Shown piece by piece: positions 33,833 through 40,339 of a stretch of DNA of 45,149 bases. The DNA comes from Flavobacteriales bacterium (GTDB taxonomy: Bacteria > Bacteroidota > Bacteroidia > Flavobacteriales > BACL11), in the NCBI GenBank assembly GCA_014381465.1, contig JACNLP010000079.1, forward strand, positions 1-45,149, given 5' to 3'. How positions within the stretch are numbered: the stretch's first letter is position 1; each line of letters opens with the position of its first letter. Below the pieces are notes generated by a model. That model saw nothing but the letters and a program-made list of their open reading frames with translations, did not search any database and was not told where the DNA came from. Position numbers and translations under genes: made by a program.

Positions 33833-34624
33833 TTATTTTACTAAAAACCAAGGGTTCAGTAAATCCTCTTTATTATAAACTACATCTGCTGAAGAGTTGT
33901 ATTGCTTAACGGAAAACCCCGCATATTTTACAATCGCATGCCCTGCTCCAGTATCCCATTCCATAGTTGGTGCATATCTAGGATAAGCATCTGCTTTCCC
34001 CTCTGCTACCATACATAATTTTAAGGATGAGCCAATAGCCAACACCTCAACATCTCCATATTGTTTTTTCTTTTCTTCAAAAAAAGCTTCAGTTTCTTCT
34101 GACATATGCGAACGGGAACCAACAATTACATAAGAATCTCTATTGTAATTTATTGGTAATTTATCCGATATAGAAATTAAGTCGTCCAAGTTATCAATAA
34201 TATAATTTTGATTTATTTTATATGAACCTAAGCCCTCTAATGCAAAATATAATTCCTCTTTCACAGGAACATAAATCACGCCCATTATTGGATTTCCATT
34301 ATGAATAAGAGCGATATTTACAGTAAACTCTCCATTTCTTTTAACAAATTCTTTTGTCCCATCTAGCGGATCAACTAACCAAGAATATTCCCAATTTTTT
34401 CTTTCCGAGTATTCAATTTTAGCACCTTCTTCACTCAAAAAAGGGATATTAGTGTCTTTAAGGTGAGTTTCAATAACTGCATTGCAATTCTTATCTGCTA
34501 AGGTGAGTGGAGATTTATCATCCTTATGCTCAACTGCAAAATCGGAAGCATACACTTCCATTATTGCATGCCCACCTTCAATTGAGGCATTGATAGCTTT
34601 TACTAGTAATTCTTTAAAATTCAT
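33833..34624 (-). CDS. cysQ: 3'(2'),5'-bisphosphate nucleotidase (PAP phosphatase)
   Basis: 263 residues of the inositol-monophosphatase superfamily, CysQ type. It hydrolyses 3'-phosphoadenosine 5'-phosphate, the by-product of PAPS-dependent sulfotransferases, to AMP and phosphate. Metal-site motifs are SEEG (64-67), VDPLDGTKEF (84-93) and the C-terminal MEWDTGAGHAI. It heads the minus-strand operon carrying four sulfotransferases, only two bases ahead of wzx. This placement strongly suggests that PAP clearance is dedicated to sulfation here. Inositol phosphatase activity is possible but less likely, given KEFVKRNGEFTVNIALI, which is characteristic of CysQ. Confidence 0.92.
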   Translation of the reverse strand: MNFKELLVKAINASIEGGHAIMEVYASDFAVEHKDDKSPLTLADKNCNAVIETHLKDTNIPFLSEEGAKIEYSERKNWEYSWLVDPLDGTKEFVKRNGEFTVNIALIHNGNPIMGVIYVPVKEELYFALEGLGSYKINQNYIIDNLDDLISISDKLPINYNRDSYVIVGSRSHMSEETEAFFEEKKKQYGDVEVLAIGSSLKLCMVAEGKADAYPRYAPTMEWDTGAGHAIVKYAGFSVKQYNSSADVVYNKEDLLNPWFLVK

Positions 34625-34655
34625 TTTTTACTTGTTTTTGTTTTTTTACTTTTTG

Positions 34656-35516
34656 TTAAACTTCTGTTGGGTGCCAAGTGGTTTTGATTTCTTGTAATTT
34701 TTCAATAAAATAAGGGGATTGACTTTCATCACTATCCCAATTTGTTTTTTTATAAATGTATGACCTTTTCAGATTTTCTACAGCCAGAGTTTTGATATTT
34801 AAAATTTGTTTTTCATTATTTCCACAATAAACAATCGCGTTCACATCCATGTGTGATGAAAAATGATCTATCAATTCACTTCTTTTTCCTGTCAAAATAT
34901 TTACTACCCCATGTGGAACATCAGACGTATTTAGCACCTCAGCAAAAGAAATACTTACCATAGGATTTTTCTCAGAAGATAAAATTATACAAGTATTTCC
35001 ACCGACAATTATTGGTGCAATCATGGATACTAACCCTAAAAGTGGGAATTCATTTGGTGCAATTACAGATACAACTCCCATTGCTTGCGGAACTGAAAAA
35101 TTAAAATGATTGGATGCAACCGGATTTACAGCAGAAAATATTTGCTGAAATTTATCACCCCATCCTGCATAATATATTAAGCGGTCAATTGATAGTTCTA
35201 CCTCTTTTTTTGCTTGAGGTTTTGAGCTTCCTGTAAGAATTAACTCATCAATAAATTGTAATTTTCTGTCCTCCAACATTTCAGCAATTCTATACAAAAT
35301 TTGCCCTCTATTTAAAGCAGTTGCATTTGCCCATTTTTCTTGGACTTTTCGTGCTGCAACTACTGCATTTCTAAAATCCTTTCTAGATGAAAGACACATA
35401 TTTGCTAATAATTTTTCCTCTGAATTTTTTACATGAAAATATCTTCCAGATTCTGTTCTTGGAAACTTCCCCCCAATAAATATTTTATAAGTTTTTAATA
35501 CTTCAATTCTTGCCAT
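34656..35516 (-). CDS. Truncated aldehyde-dehydrogenase-fold protein lacking the catalytic cysteine (ALDH16 second-domain-like)
   Basis: 286 residues, compared with about 480 for a full aldehyde dehydrogenase. It covers the N-terminal oligomerisation strand and NAD-binding region (YKIFIGGKFPRTESGRYF, then SVIAPNEFPLLGL), but ends before the catalytic-cysteine loop, so it should be inactive. Its ATG overlaps the stop of the full-length ALDH gene by one base (TAATG). Together the two proteins total 770 residues, about the size of bacterial ALDH16, whose single chain has one ALDH domain followed by a truncated second one. I infer a split ALDH16 in which this subunit supports folding or assembly. 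A decayed duplicate is the alternative, but the frame is intact. Confidence 0.8.
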   Translation of the reverse strand: MARIEVLKTYKIFIGGKFPRTESGRYFHVKNSEEKLLANMCLSSRKDFRNAVVAARKVQEKWANATALNRGQILYRIAEMLEDRKLQFIDELILTGSSKPQAKKEVELSIDRLIYYAGWGDKFQQIFSAVNPVASNHFNFSVPQAMGVVSVIAPNEFPLLGLVSMIAPIIVGGNTCIILSSEKNPMVSISFAEVLNTSDVPHGVVNILTGKRSELIDHFSSHMDVNAIVYCGNNEKQILNIKTLAVENLKRSYIYKKTNWDSDESQSPYFIEKLQEIKTTWHPTEV

Positions 35517-36970
35517 TATTCAAATTTTAAATATGATTTTAAACCATGTAAACCACCTTCCCTTCCAAATCCACTCTCTTTAAATCCTCCAAAAGGTGAA
35601 GTTGGATCAAACTTATTATAAGTATTTGCCCACACAACCCCCGCATTTAATTCCTTAGTGAGTTTGAAAATCTTTGAACCTTTTTCTGTCCAAACACCAG
35701 CAGATAAACCAAAAGGGGTATTGTTTGCTTTTTCAATTACCTCATCAATGGTTCTGAAAGTTTGAATAGCTAAAACAGGTCCAAAAATTTCCTCTTGTAC
35801 AATAGTATGTGATTGAGAAACATTTAAAAATAAAGTGGGAGGACACCAATTTCCTTTTTTGGAAGGACTACACTTTGCTTGATAAATTTCTCCACCTTCT
35901 TTTTTCCCAATTTCAATATACTTATTAATTAATGAGAGTTGCTCAGCAGAATTAATAGCCCCAATATCTGTATTTTTATCTAGTGGATTACCAACAATTA
36001 AAGTGGATATCCTCTCTTTTAATTTTTCAATAACAAGCTTGGAAACATTTTCTTGAATCAATAATCTGGACCCAGCACAGCACACATGTCCTTGGTTAAA
36101 AAATATCGCGTTTACAATTCCTTCAACAGCTTGATCAATTGCAGCATCTTCAAAAATAATATTCGCACCTTTACCCCCAAGCTCTAGAGTAGATTTCTTT
36201 TTAGTTCCTGCAATACTCTTCTGAATTATTTTCCCCACAGTAGTAGATCCTGTAAATGCAATTTTATCAATATCTGGGTGGTTTACTATCTCAGCACCCG
36301 TTTCTCCTGCTCCTGTAATAATGTTTACAACACCTTTTGGAAGCCCACATTCCTGAATAATTTCTGCTAATTTAAGAGCTGTTAATGAAGTAGTTTCTGC
36401 TGGCTTTAAAACCACTGTATTTCCGCAAGCAAGCGCAGGAGCAATTTTCCAAGCTGCCATCAAAAGAGGAAAATTCCAAGGAATTATCTGGCCTGCAACA
36501 CCCAATGGCTTTGGGGTTTTATTGGGGAAAGCATATTCTAATTTATCTGCCCATCCCGCATAATAAAAAAAGTGATTGGCCGCCAATGGAATATCAATAT
36601 CTCTGGATTCACGGATTGGTTTTCCGCCATCCATGCTTTCAATCACAGCAAATTCTTTTGCTCTTTCCTGTATCATTCTAGCAATCCTAAAAATATATTT
36701 TCCTCTTTCTTTTGCTTTTAAATTTGACCAGATTTTGAATGCTTTTCTAGCTGATTTCACGGCTAAATCTACATCTTTTTTGTTTGCTTCAGCAATTTTT
36801 GCAATTAGCTGATCTGTTGCAGGATTTATAGTATCAAAATATTTTTTTGATTTAGGTTTTACAAACTCACCACCAATAAACAAATCATATTTTTTTTTCA
36901 ATTTAATATGATTTGTACTCTCAGGAGCAGGAGCAAAATCCCAACTTTTATTTAAATCTATTTTACTCAT
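35516..36970 (-). CDS. Aldehyde dehydrogenase (catalytic subunit, ALDH16-like)
   Basis: 484 residues with all catalytic elements: VIPWNFPLLMAAWK (the oxyanion asparagine), FTGSTTVGK, LELGGKGANIIFED (general-base glutamate) and FNQGHVCCAGSRLLIQE (nucleophile cysteine). The EIFGPVLAIQTF and PFGGFKESGFGREGG segments complete it. It oxidises an aldehyde to a carboxylate with NAD(P). The N-terminal stretch with SWDFAPAPEST and the coupled truncated second gene are reminiscent of ALDH16. It follows deoC by five bases. DeoC produces acetaldehyde, so conversion of acetaldehyde to acetate is a reasonable role; other aldehydes are possible. Confidence 0.9.
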   Translation of the reverse strand: MSKIDLNKSWDFAPAPESTNHIKLKKKYDLFIGGEFVKPKSKKYFDTINPATDQLIAKIAEANKKDVDLAVKSARKAFKIWSNLKAKERGKYIFRIARMIQERAKEFAVIESMDGGKPIRESRDIDIPLAANHFFYYAGWADKLEYAFPNKTPKPLGVAGQIIPWNFPLLMAAWKIAPALACGNTVVLKPAETTSLTALKLAEIIQECGLPKGVVNIITGAGETGAEIVNHPDIDKIAFTGSTTVGKIIQKSIAGTKKKSTLELGGKGANIIFEDAAIDQAVEGIVNAIFFNQGHVCCAGSRLLIQENVSKLVIEKLKERISTLIVGNPLDKNTDIGAINSAEQLSLINKYIEIGKKEGGEIYQAKCSPSKKGNWCPPTLFLNVSQSHTIVQEEIFGPVLAIQTFRTIDEVIEKANNTPFGLSAGVWTEKGSKIFKLTKELNAGVVWANTYNKFDPTSPFGGFKESGFGREGGLHGLKSYLKFE

Positions 36971-36975
36971 TTCTT

Positions 36976-37875
36976 TTAATCTTTTGAAAAATAATCTAAG
37001 GATTGATAAATGCCACTTTCTGATTTTACTAATTGCATCAAAACATCATTTACTAAACTACTGGCTCCAAAACGGAACAAATCTTTATTCATCCAATCAG
37101 AACCTAAAGTTTCGTTCAACATCACTAAATATTGTAAAGCAATTTTGGAATTTGAAATTCCACCAGCTGGCTTCATCCCAATTTTTATACCTGTTTTTTT
37201 ATGATAATCTTTTATCGCATTAAGCATAACGAAAGTGACTGGCATAGTAGCAGCTGGACTAATTTTCCCGGTAGAAGTTTTAATAAAATCTGCACCTGCA
37301 TAAATCGCAATATCACTAGCTTTTCTTATATTATCTAAAGTATCTAGCTCTCCTGTTTCCAAGATAACCTTTAAATGTGCATTTCCGCAAGCCTCTTTAA
37401 TAGCTGCTATTTCATCATAAACAAAATTATATTCTCCTGATAAAAACTTTCCTCTAGAAATTACCATATCCACCTCATCCGCCCCTTGCTCAACAGCAAA
37501 TTTTGTATCAGCAAGCTTTACCTCCAAAGTAGATTGTCCGCTTGGAAAAGCTGATGCAACTGAAGCAACATTTATTTTACTTCCTCTTAATTCTTTTTTG
37601 GCAATCCCTACCAAAGTTGGATACACACAAACAGCTGCTACAGTTGGTAAATCTGGAATAGAATCGTGTAAATGTTGTGCTTTATAGCAAAGATGCTTTA
37701 CTTTTGAAGGTGTGTCTTTTCCTTCTAAAGTAGTTAAATCAATCATACTTAGAGTCAAATATAGCCCTTGTATTTTTGCAGATGTTTTGACGCTTCTTGA
37801 GCAAAATCTATTGACCCTTTCATGCACGCCAACTTTATCAATTGTTGGTGTTTTATTTAAATCTAGTAATTTCAT
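36976..37875 (-). CDS. deoC: Deoxyribose-phosphate aldolase
   Basis: 299 residues from ATG 37875. An upstream TTG (37887) overlaps a TATTTTTG promoter box and is unlikely. It splits 2-deoxyribose 5-phosphate into glyceraldehyde 3-phosphate and acetaldehyde. Class I aldolase features include SMIDLTTLEGKDT, VCVYPTLV, VASAFPSGQSTLEVKL, EVDMVISRGKFLSG, KVILETGEL and the Schiff-base lysine in DFIKTSTGKISPAAT, followed by KPAGGISN. The length and the N-terminal extension match the longer, animal-like DeoC form. It begins the deoC-ALDH-ALDH operon, and its product acetaldehyde is the likely substrate of the next gene. Confidence 0.93.
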   Translation of the reverse strand: MKLLDLNKTPTIDKVGVHERVNRFCSRSVKTSAKIQGLYLTLSMIDLTTLEGKDTPSKVKHLCYKAQHLHDSIPDLPTVAAVCVYPTLVGIAKKELRGSKINVASVASAFPSGQSTLEVKLADTKFAVEQGADEVDMVISRGKFLSGEYNFVYDEIAAIKEACGNAHLKVILETGELDTLDNIRKASDIAIYAGADFIKTSTGKISPAATMPVTFVMLNAIKDYHKKTGIKIGMKPAGGISNSKIALQYLVMLNETLGSDWMNKDLFRFGASSLVNDVLMQLVKSESGIYQSLDYFSKD

Positions 37876-37884
37876 AATAATTCC

Positions 37885-37900
37885 CAAAAATACAAAATTA
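37885..37900 (-). promoter_or_regulatory. Putative tandem -7 boxes for the deoC operon
   Basis: On the minus strand TAATTTTG (37900-37893) is followed at once by TATTTTTG (37892-37885). Both match TAnnTTTG and end nine bases before the deoC ATG at 37875. No TTG -33 element is evident. The position rules against the TTG start at 37887. Confidence 0.4.
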
Positions 37901-37933
37901 TATTTTTAAATCTGAATGATAAAAAAAAAGCAG

Positions 37934-37960
37934 AAAAAAAGGGAGTAACCTCCCTTTTTT
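37934..37960 (-). terminator. Rho-independent terminator after the cysC-nucleotidyltransferase pair
   Basis: GGGAG (37941-37945) and CTCCC (37950-37954) form a stem with a four-base loop, flanked by A and T tracts on both sides, so it could work in both directions. On the minus strand it lies about 20 bases after the stop at 37982 and separates that operon from deoC. Confidence 0.8.
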
Positions 37961-37981
37961 CTTTTTATTCAATGGATTGAA

Positions 37982-38458
37982 TTATAATTCCACTTCACTT
38001 GTAAGTAAATATTTTTCTACATCTGCTTGAATAGATTCGTCAACTAGCGTTCTCCAATCATCATTTCCTTCTTTAATAGAATTTCTGATTCCAGTTGCTG
38101 AAATCCAACCAATATTCTCAGGTGGAGTAAACTCATTTATTTCATAACCAACACCTCTACCAAAATTAACGCTTTCGATATCTGGAATAATAATAACCTG
38201 CACATCATGTCCTTTATCCGAATGATATTTTTCAATCATTTCCACTGTTTGTTCTGTTGTGAAAGGGTTTTTTTCGTCTGGAGCAATATCTCTTACCATA
38301 ATTAGTGCTGGAATTCCAGCATTTATTTTTTGCATAATTAAAGATATATGCCCTTGATGATAAGGTTGAAATCTTCCCACAAAAATACCATATTTTTTAC
38401 TATCGTTAGTGGTAGGATTACCACCATGATTTTTTACATCCCATTTTGCTATTTCCAT
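37982..38458 (-). CDS. Small HxGH nucleotidyltransferase of unknown substrate, paired with cysC
   Basis: 158 residues of the adenylyl/cytidylyltransferase (nucleotidylyl transferase) superfamily. The ATP-binding loop is GIFVGRFQPYHQGHISLI (HQGH at 34-37), and the second motif ISATGIR is at 119-125; both are intact. It resembles nicotinamide-nucleotide adenylyltransferases (NadM type), but the N-terminal 20 residues and the short length do not settle the substrate. It starts 17 bases after the APS kinase stop and ends before a terminator, so the two form a two-gene operon. ATP sulfurylases of the Sat type belong to the same superfamily, so an APS-related activity is conceivable; NMN adenylylation is the conservative alternative. 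Confidence 0.7.
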   Translation of the reverse strand: MEIAKWDVKNHGGNPTTNDSKKYGIFVGRFQPYHQGHISLIMQKINAGIPALIMVRDIAPDEKNPFTTEQTVEMIEKYHSDKGHDVQVIIIPDIESVNFGRGVGYEINEFTPPENIGWISATGIRNSIKEGNDDWRTLVDESIQADVEKYLLTSEVEL

Positions 38459-38475
38459 TTTTTCTTTTTTTAAAT

Positions 38476-39087
38476 TTATACTAATGTTTTACTAATAATA
38501 CCTTCCTCCACTAAGTAGTCCACCACAATTTGAGCACATGTTTCAATATTATGTTTGTCGGTTTCTACAACTAATTCAGGATTTACAGGTTCTTCATAAG
38601 GAGCATCAATTCCAGTGAATCCTTTAATCTCACCAGCTCTTGCTTTTTTGTAAAGCCCTTTTGGATCTCTTGCTTCACAAATCGAAAGGTCTGCACTTAC
38701 AAATACCTCTATAAAATCTTCCGTACTGATAGTTTTTCTAGCACTATCTCTATCTTCTCTATAAGGAGAGATAAAAGCAGTAAGCACAATAGAACCAGAA
38801 TCTGCAAATAAATTAGCTACTTCTGCAATTCTTCTGATGTTTTCTGTTCTATCTGCAGGGGAAAATCCAAGGTCTTTATTAAGCCCCATTCTTACATTGT
38901 CGCCATCCAAAATATAAGTTTGCAAACCCATATCGTGCAATAGTTTTTCAGTAGCATTTGCTACCGTAGATTTTCCAGAGCCAGATAATCCTGTAAACCA
39001 TAAAACTCTTGATTTGTGCTGATTTCTTTTTTCTTTTAATTCCCGAGCAACTCTATGCTCATGGAAGTGTAAATTTTCTGTTGCCAT
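38476..39087 (-). CDS. cysC: Adenylyl-sulfate (APS) kinase
   Basis: 203 residues, a standard APS kinase. It phosphorylates adenosine 5'-phosphosulfate to PAPS, the donor for the sulfotransferases at 24-32 kb. Features are the P-loop [11 protein letters not shown] (31-41), [16 protein letters not shown] (60-75), [12 protein letters not shown], the lid region [10 protein letters not shown] and [22 protein letters not shown]. The N-terminal [17 protein letters not shown] is usual for the family. Transcription probably starts at the TTG-N18-TACTTTTG promoter 23 bases upstream. No cysD, cysN or sat gene is visible in the window, so the source of APS is not shown. Confidence 0.95.
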   Translation of the reverse strand: MATENLHFHEHRVARELKEKRNQHKSRVLWFTGLSGSGKSTVANATEKLLHDMGLQTYILDGDNVRMGLNKDLGFSPADRTENIRRIAEVANLFADSGSIVLTAFISPYREDRDSARKTISTEDFIEVFVSADLSICEARDPKGLYKKARAGEIKGFTGIDAPYEEPVNPELVVETDKHNIETCAQIVVDYLVEEGIISKTLV

Positions 39088-39110
39088 TTTCTGTTTGTTT
39101 TTTAAGGCGG

Positions 39111-39139
39111 CAAAAGTACACTTTTTAGGGAGAAAACAA
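39111..39139 (-). promoter_or_regulatory. Promoter of the cysC operon
   Basis: On the minus strand TTG (39139-39137), an 18-base spacer and TACTTTTG (39118-39111) match the Bacteroidota -33/-7 consensus. The spacer ends in AAAAAGTG directly before the -7 box, as in the gcvH promoter. The rest of the 102-base gap to tonB shows only A/T-rich sequence. Confidence 0.7.
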
Positions 39140-39189
39140 AATGATTTTTACAAAAATAATAAAAGCTATAAAAATAGTTTTTATCTTAT

Positions 39190-39846
39190 CTAATTAAGCG
39201 TAAAGTTAATAGGAATAGTGTACTGCACATTCACTGGTTTTCCCCTTTGCATTCCTGCAGAGTTATAAGGTAAGAGTTTTACAACTCTAACAGCCTCAGC
39301 ATCTAAGTATTTATCTACACTTCTAACTACTTTTACGCTAGTTACTTTTCCTTTTTTATTTACGACATAACTTACATATACTTTTCCAGTAATATCGTTT
39401 TCTTTTGCAATTGGCGGATATTTTGTAGTTTTCTGAATAAATTTCATGAGTCCTAAATCGCCACCAGGGAAAACTGGCATTTGCTCAACCACCATAAACA
39501 CCTCATCAGAATCTTCCTCTTCTTCTTGCTCTATAAAATCATTCTCATCTGTATCGGTATCTTCTACTTCTAATTCATTTTCTATTTCCACCTCATCTTC
39601 AACAATTTCAATTATTTCTGGTGGAGGTGGGGGTGGAGGTGGAGGTTTTTCTTCCTGTCTTGTAATAGGAATAATTTCTTCTTCCATATCATCCATTTGT
39701 AATTGCCCTAAACTATAATCTGTTTTTTCATAGCTTTTCCATTCAAATGCAAGCAACACTATAAATAATGCAATTATCAATCCAATTTGAAAAAACAATC
39801 CTCTTTTGCGTTCTATACTTATTTTTGGGTTTTTCTTAGCTTCCAT
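39190..39846 (-). CDS. tonB: Energy transducer TonB
   Basis: 218 residues. One N-terminal membrane helix (about 15-33; GLFFQIGLIIALFIVLLAF) is followed by a periplasmic spacer with a nine-proline run and a long acidic stretch (EDEVEIENELEVEDTD). The C-terminal TonB domain (about 130-218; KYPPIAKENDITGKVYVSYVV, DAEAVRVVKLL, VQYTIPINFTL) contacts TonB boxes of outer-membrane receptors. It would transmit proton-motive force from ExbBD to receptors such as the one at 4.6 kb. No exbB or exbD is adjacent. It sits between gcvH and cysC without obvious functional links; the acidic rather than basic spacer is common in this phylum. Confidence 0.92.
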   Translation of the reverse strand: MEAKKNPKISIERKRGLFFQIGLIIALFIVLLAFEWKSYEKTDYSLGQLQMDDMEEEIIPITRQEEKPPPPPPPPPEIIEIVEDEVEIENELEVEDTDTDENDFIEQEEEEDSDEVFMVVEQMPVFPGGDLGLMKFIQKTTKYPPIAKENDITGKVYVSYVVNKKGKVTSVKVVRSVDKYLDAEAVRVVKLLPYNSAGMQRGKPVNVQYTIPINFTLN

Positions 39847-39896
39847 ATATTACTGTTTCTTAAAAATATTAACGAATATTTACTTTCTATATTTTA

Positions 39897-40274
39897 TTAA
39901 TTTATCATTTCCTGATAAGAGACGCTATCCATTAAGCACTCTAACTCACTTAAATCAGATAAAGCAATTTTTACCACCCATCCATCTCCATAAGAATCTG
40001 TATTTATCAATTCTGGTTTATTTTCCAATTTGGCATTAAATTCTAATACCTCTCCACTTACTGGCATAAATATATCGGATACTGTTTTTACTGCTTCAAT
40101 AGTACCAAATACTTCATCTTTATCTAGTGTTTCACCTTCAGTATCTATATCCACATATACAATATCACCCAATTCTCCTTGTGCAAAAGCTGTAATACCA
40201 ACTACAACATTTTTACCTTCAACTCTTACCCATTCATGGTCTTTACTATATTTCAAATTTTCTGGAAAATTCAT
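39897..40274 (-). CDS. gcvH: Glycine cleavage system H protein
   Basis: 125 residues, normal size. The lipoyl domain carries [20 protein letters not shown] and the lipoylation motif [21 protein letters not shown], with lipoyl-lysine K63. It shuttles the aminomethyl intermediate among the P, T and L proteins of glycine decarboxylation. The gcvP, gcvT and lpd genes are not in the window, so it is a stand-alone gene here, as is common in this phylum. A strong promoter (40289-40317) precedes it. The tonB gene lies 50 bases downstream and may be co-transcribed. Confidence 0.96.
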   Translation of the reverse strand: MNFPENLKYSKDHEWVRVEGKNVVVGITAFAQGELGDIVYVDIDTEGETLDKDEVFGTIEAVKTVSDIFMPVSGEVLEFNAKLENKPELINTDSYGDGWVVKIALSDLSELECLMDSVSYQEMIN

Positions 40275-40288
40275 TTTTTAAATTTTTT

Positions 40289-40317
40289 CAAAAATACACT
40301 TTTTATATTGCTAACAA
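40289..40317 (-). promoter_or_regulatory. Promoter of gcvH
   Basis: On the minus strand TTG (40317-40315), an 18-base spacer and TATTTTTG (40296-40289) fit the phylum consensus. The box ends 15 bases before the gcvH ATG. The spacer 3' half AATATAAAAAGTG resembles that of the cysC promoter. Confidence 0.65.
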
Positions 40318-40339
40318 AATCACTGAATTAAAAACTATT

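Noticed and set aside
34656-35516. Pseudogene or frameshifted aldehyde dehydrogenase
   Set aside because: The frame is intact with normal start and stop and tight coupling to the active gene, and a truncated second domain is known in ALDH16.
19857-38475. Mobile element or genomic-island boundaries around the polysaccharide genes
   Set aside because: No transposase, integrase, tRNA or flanking repeat was seen; lateral transfer remains possible but is unsupported.
39446-39718. Plus-strand frame rich in serine and with a nine-glycine run
   Set aside because: It is the antisense of the proline-rich and acidic spacer of tonB; its composition follows from that repeat.
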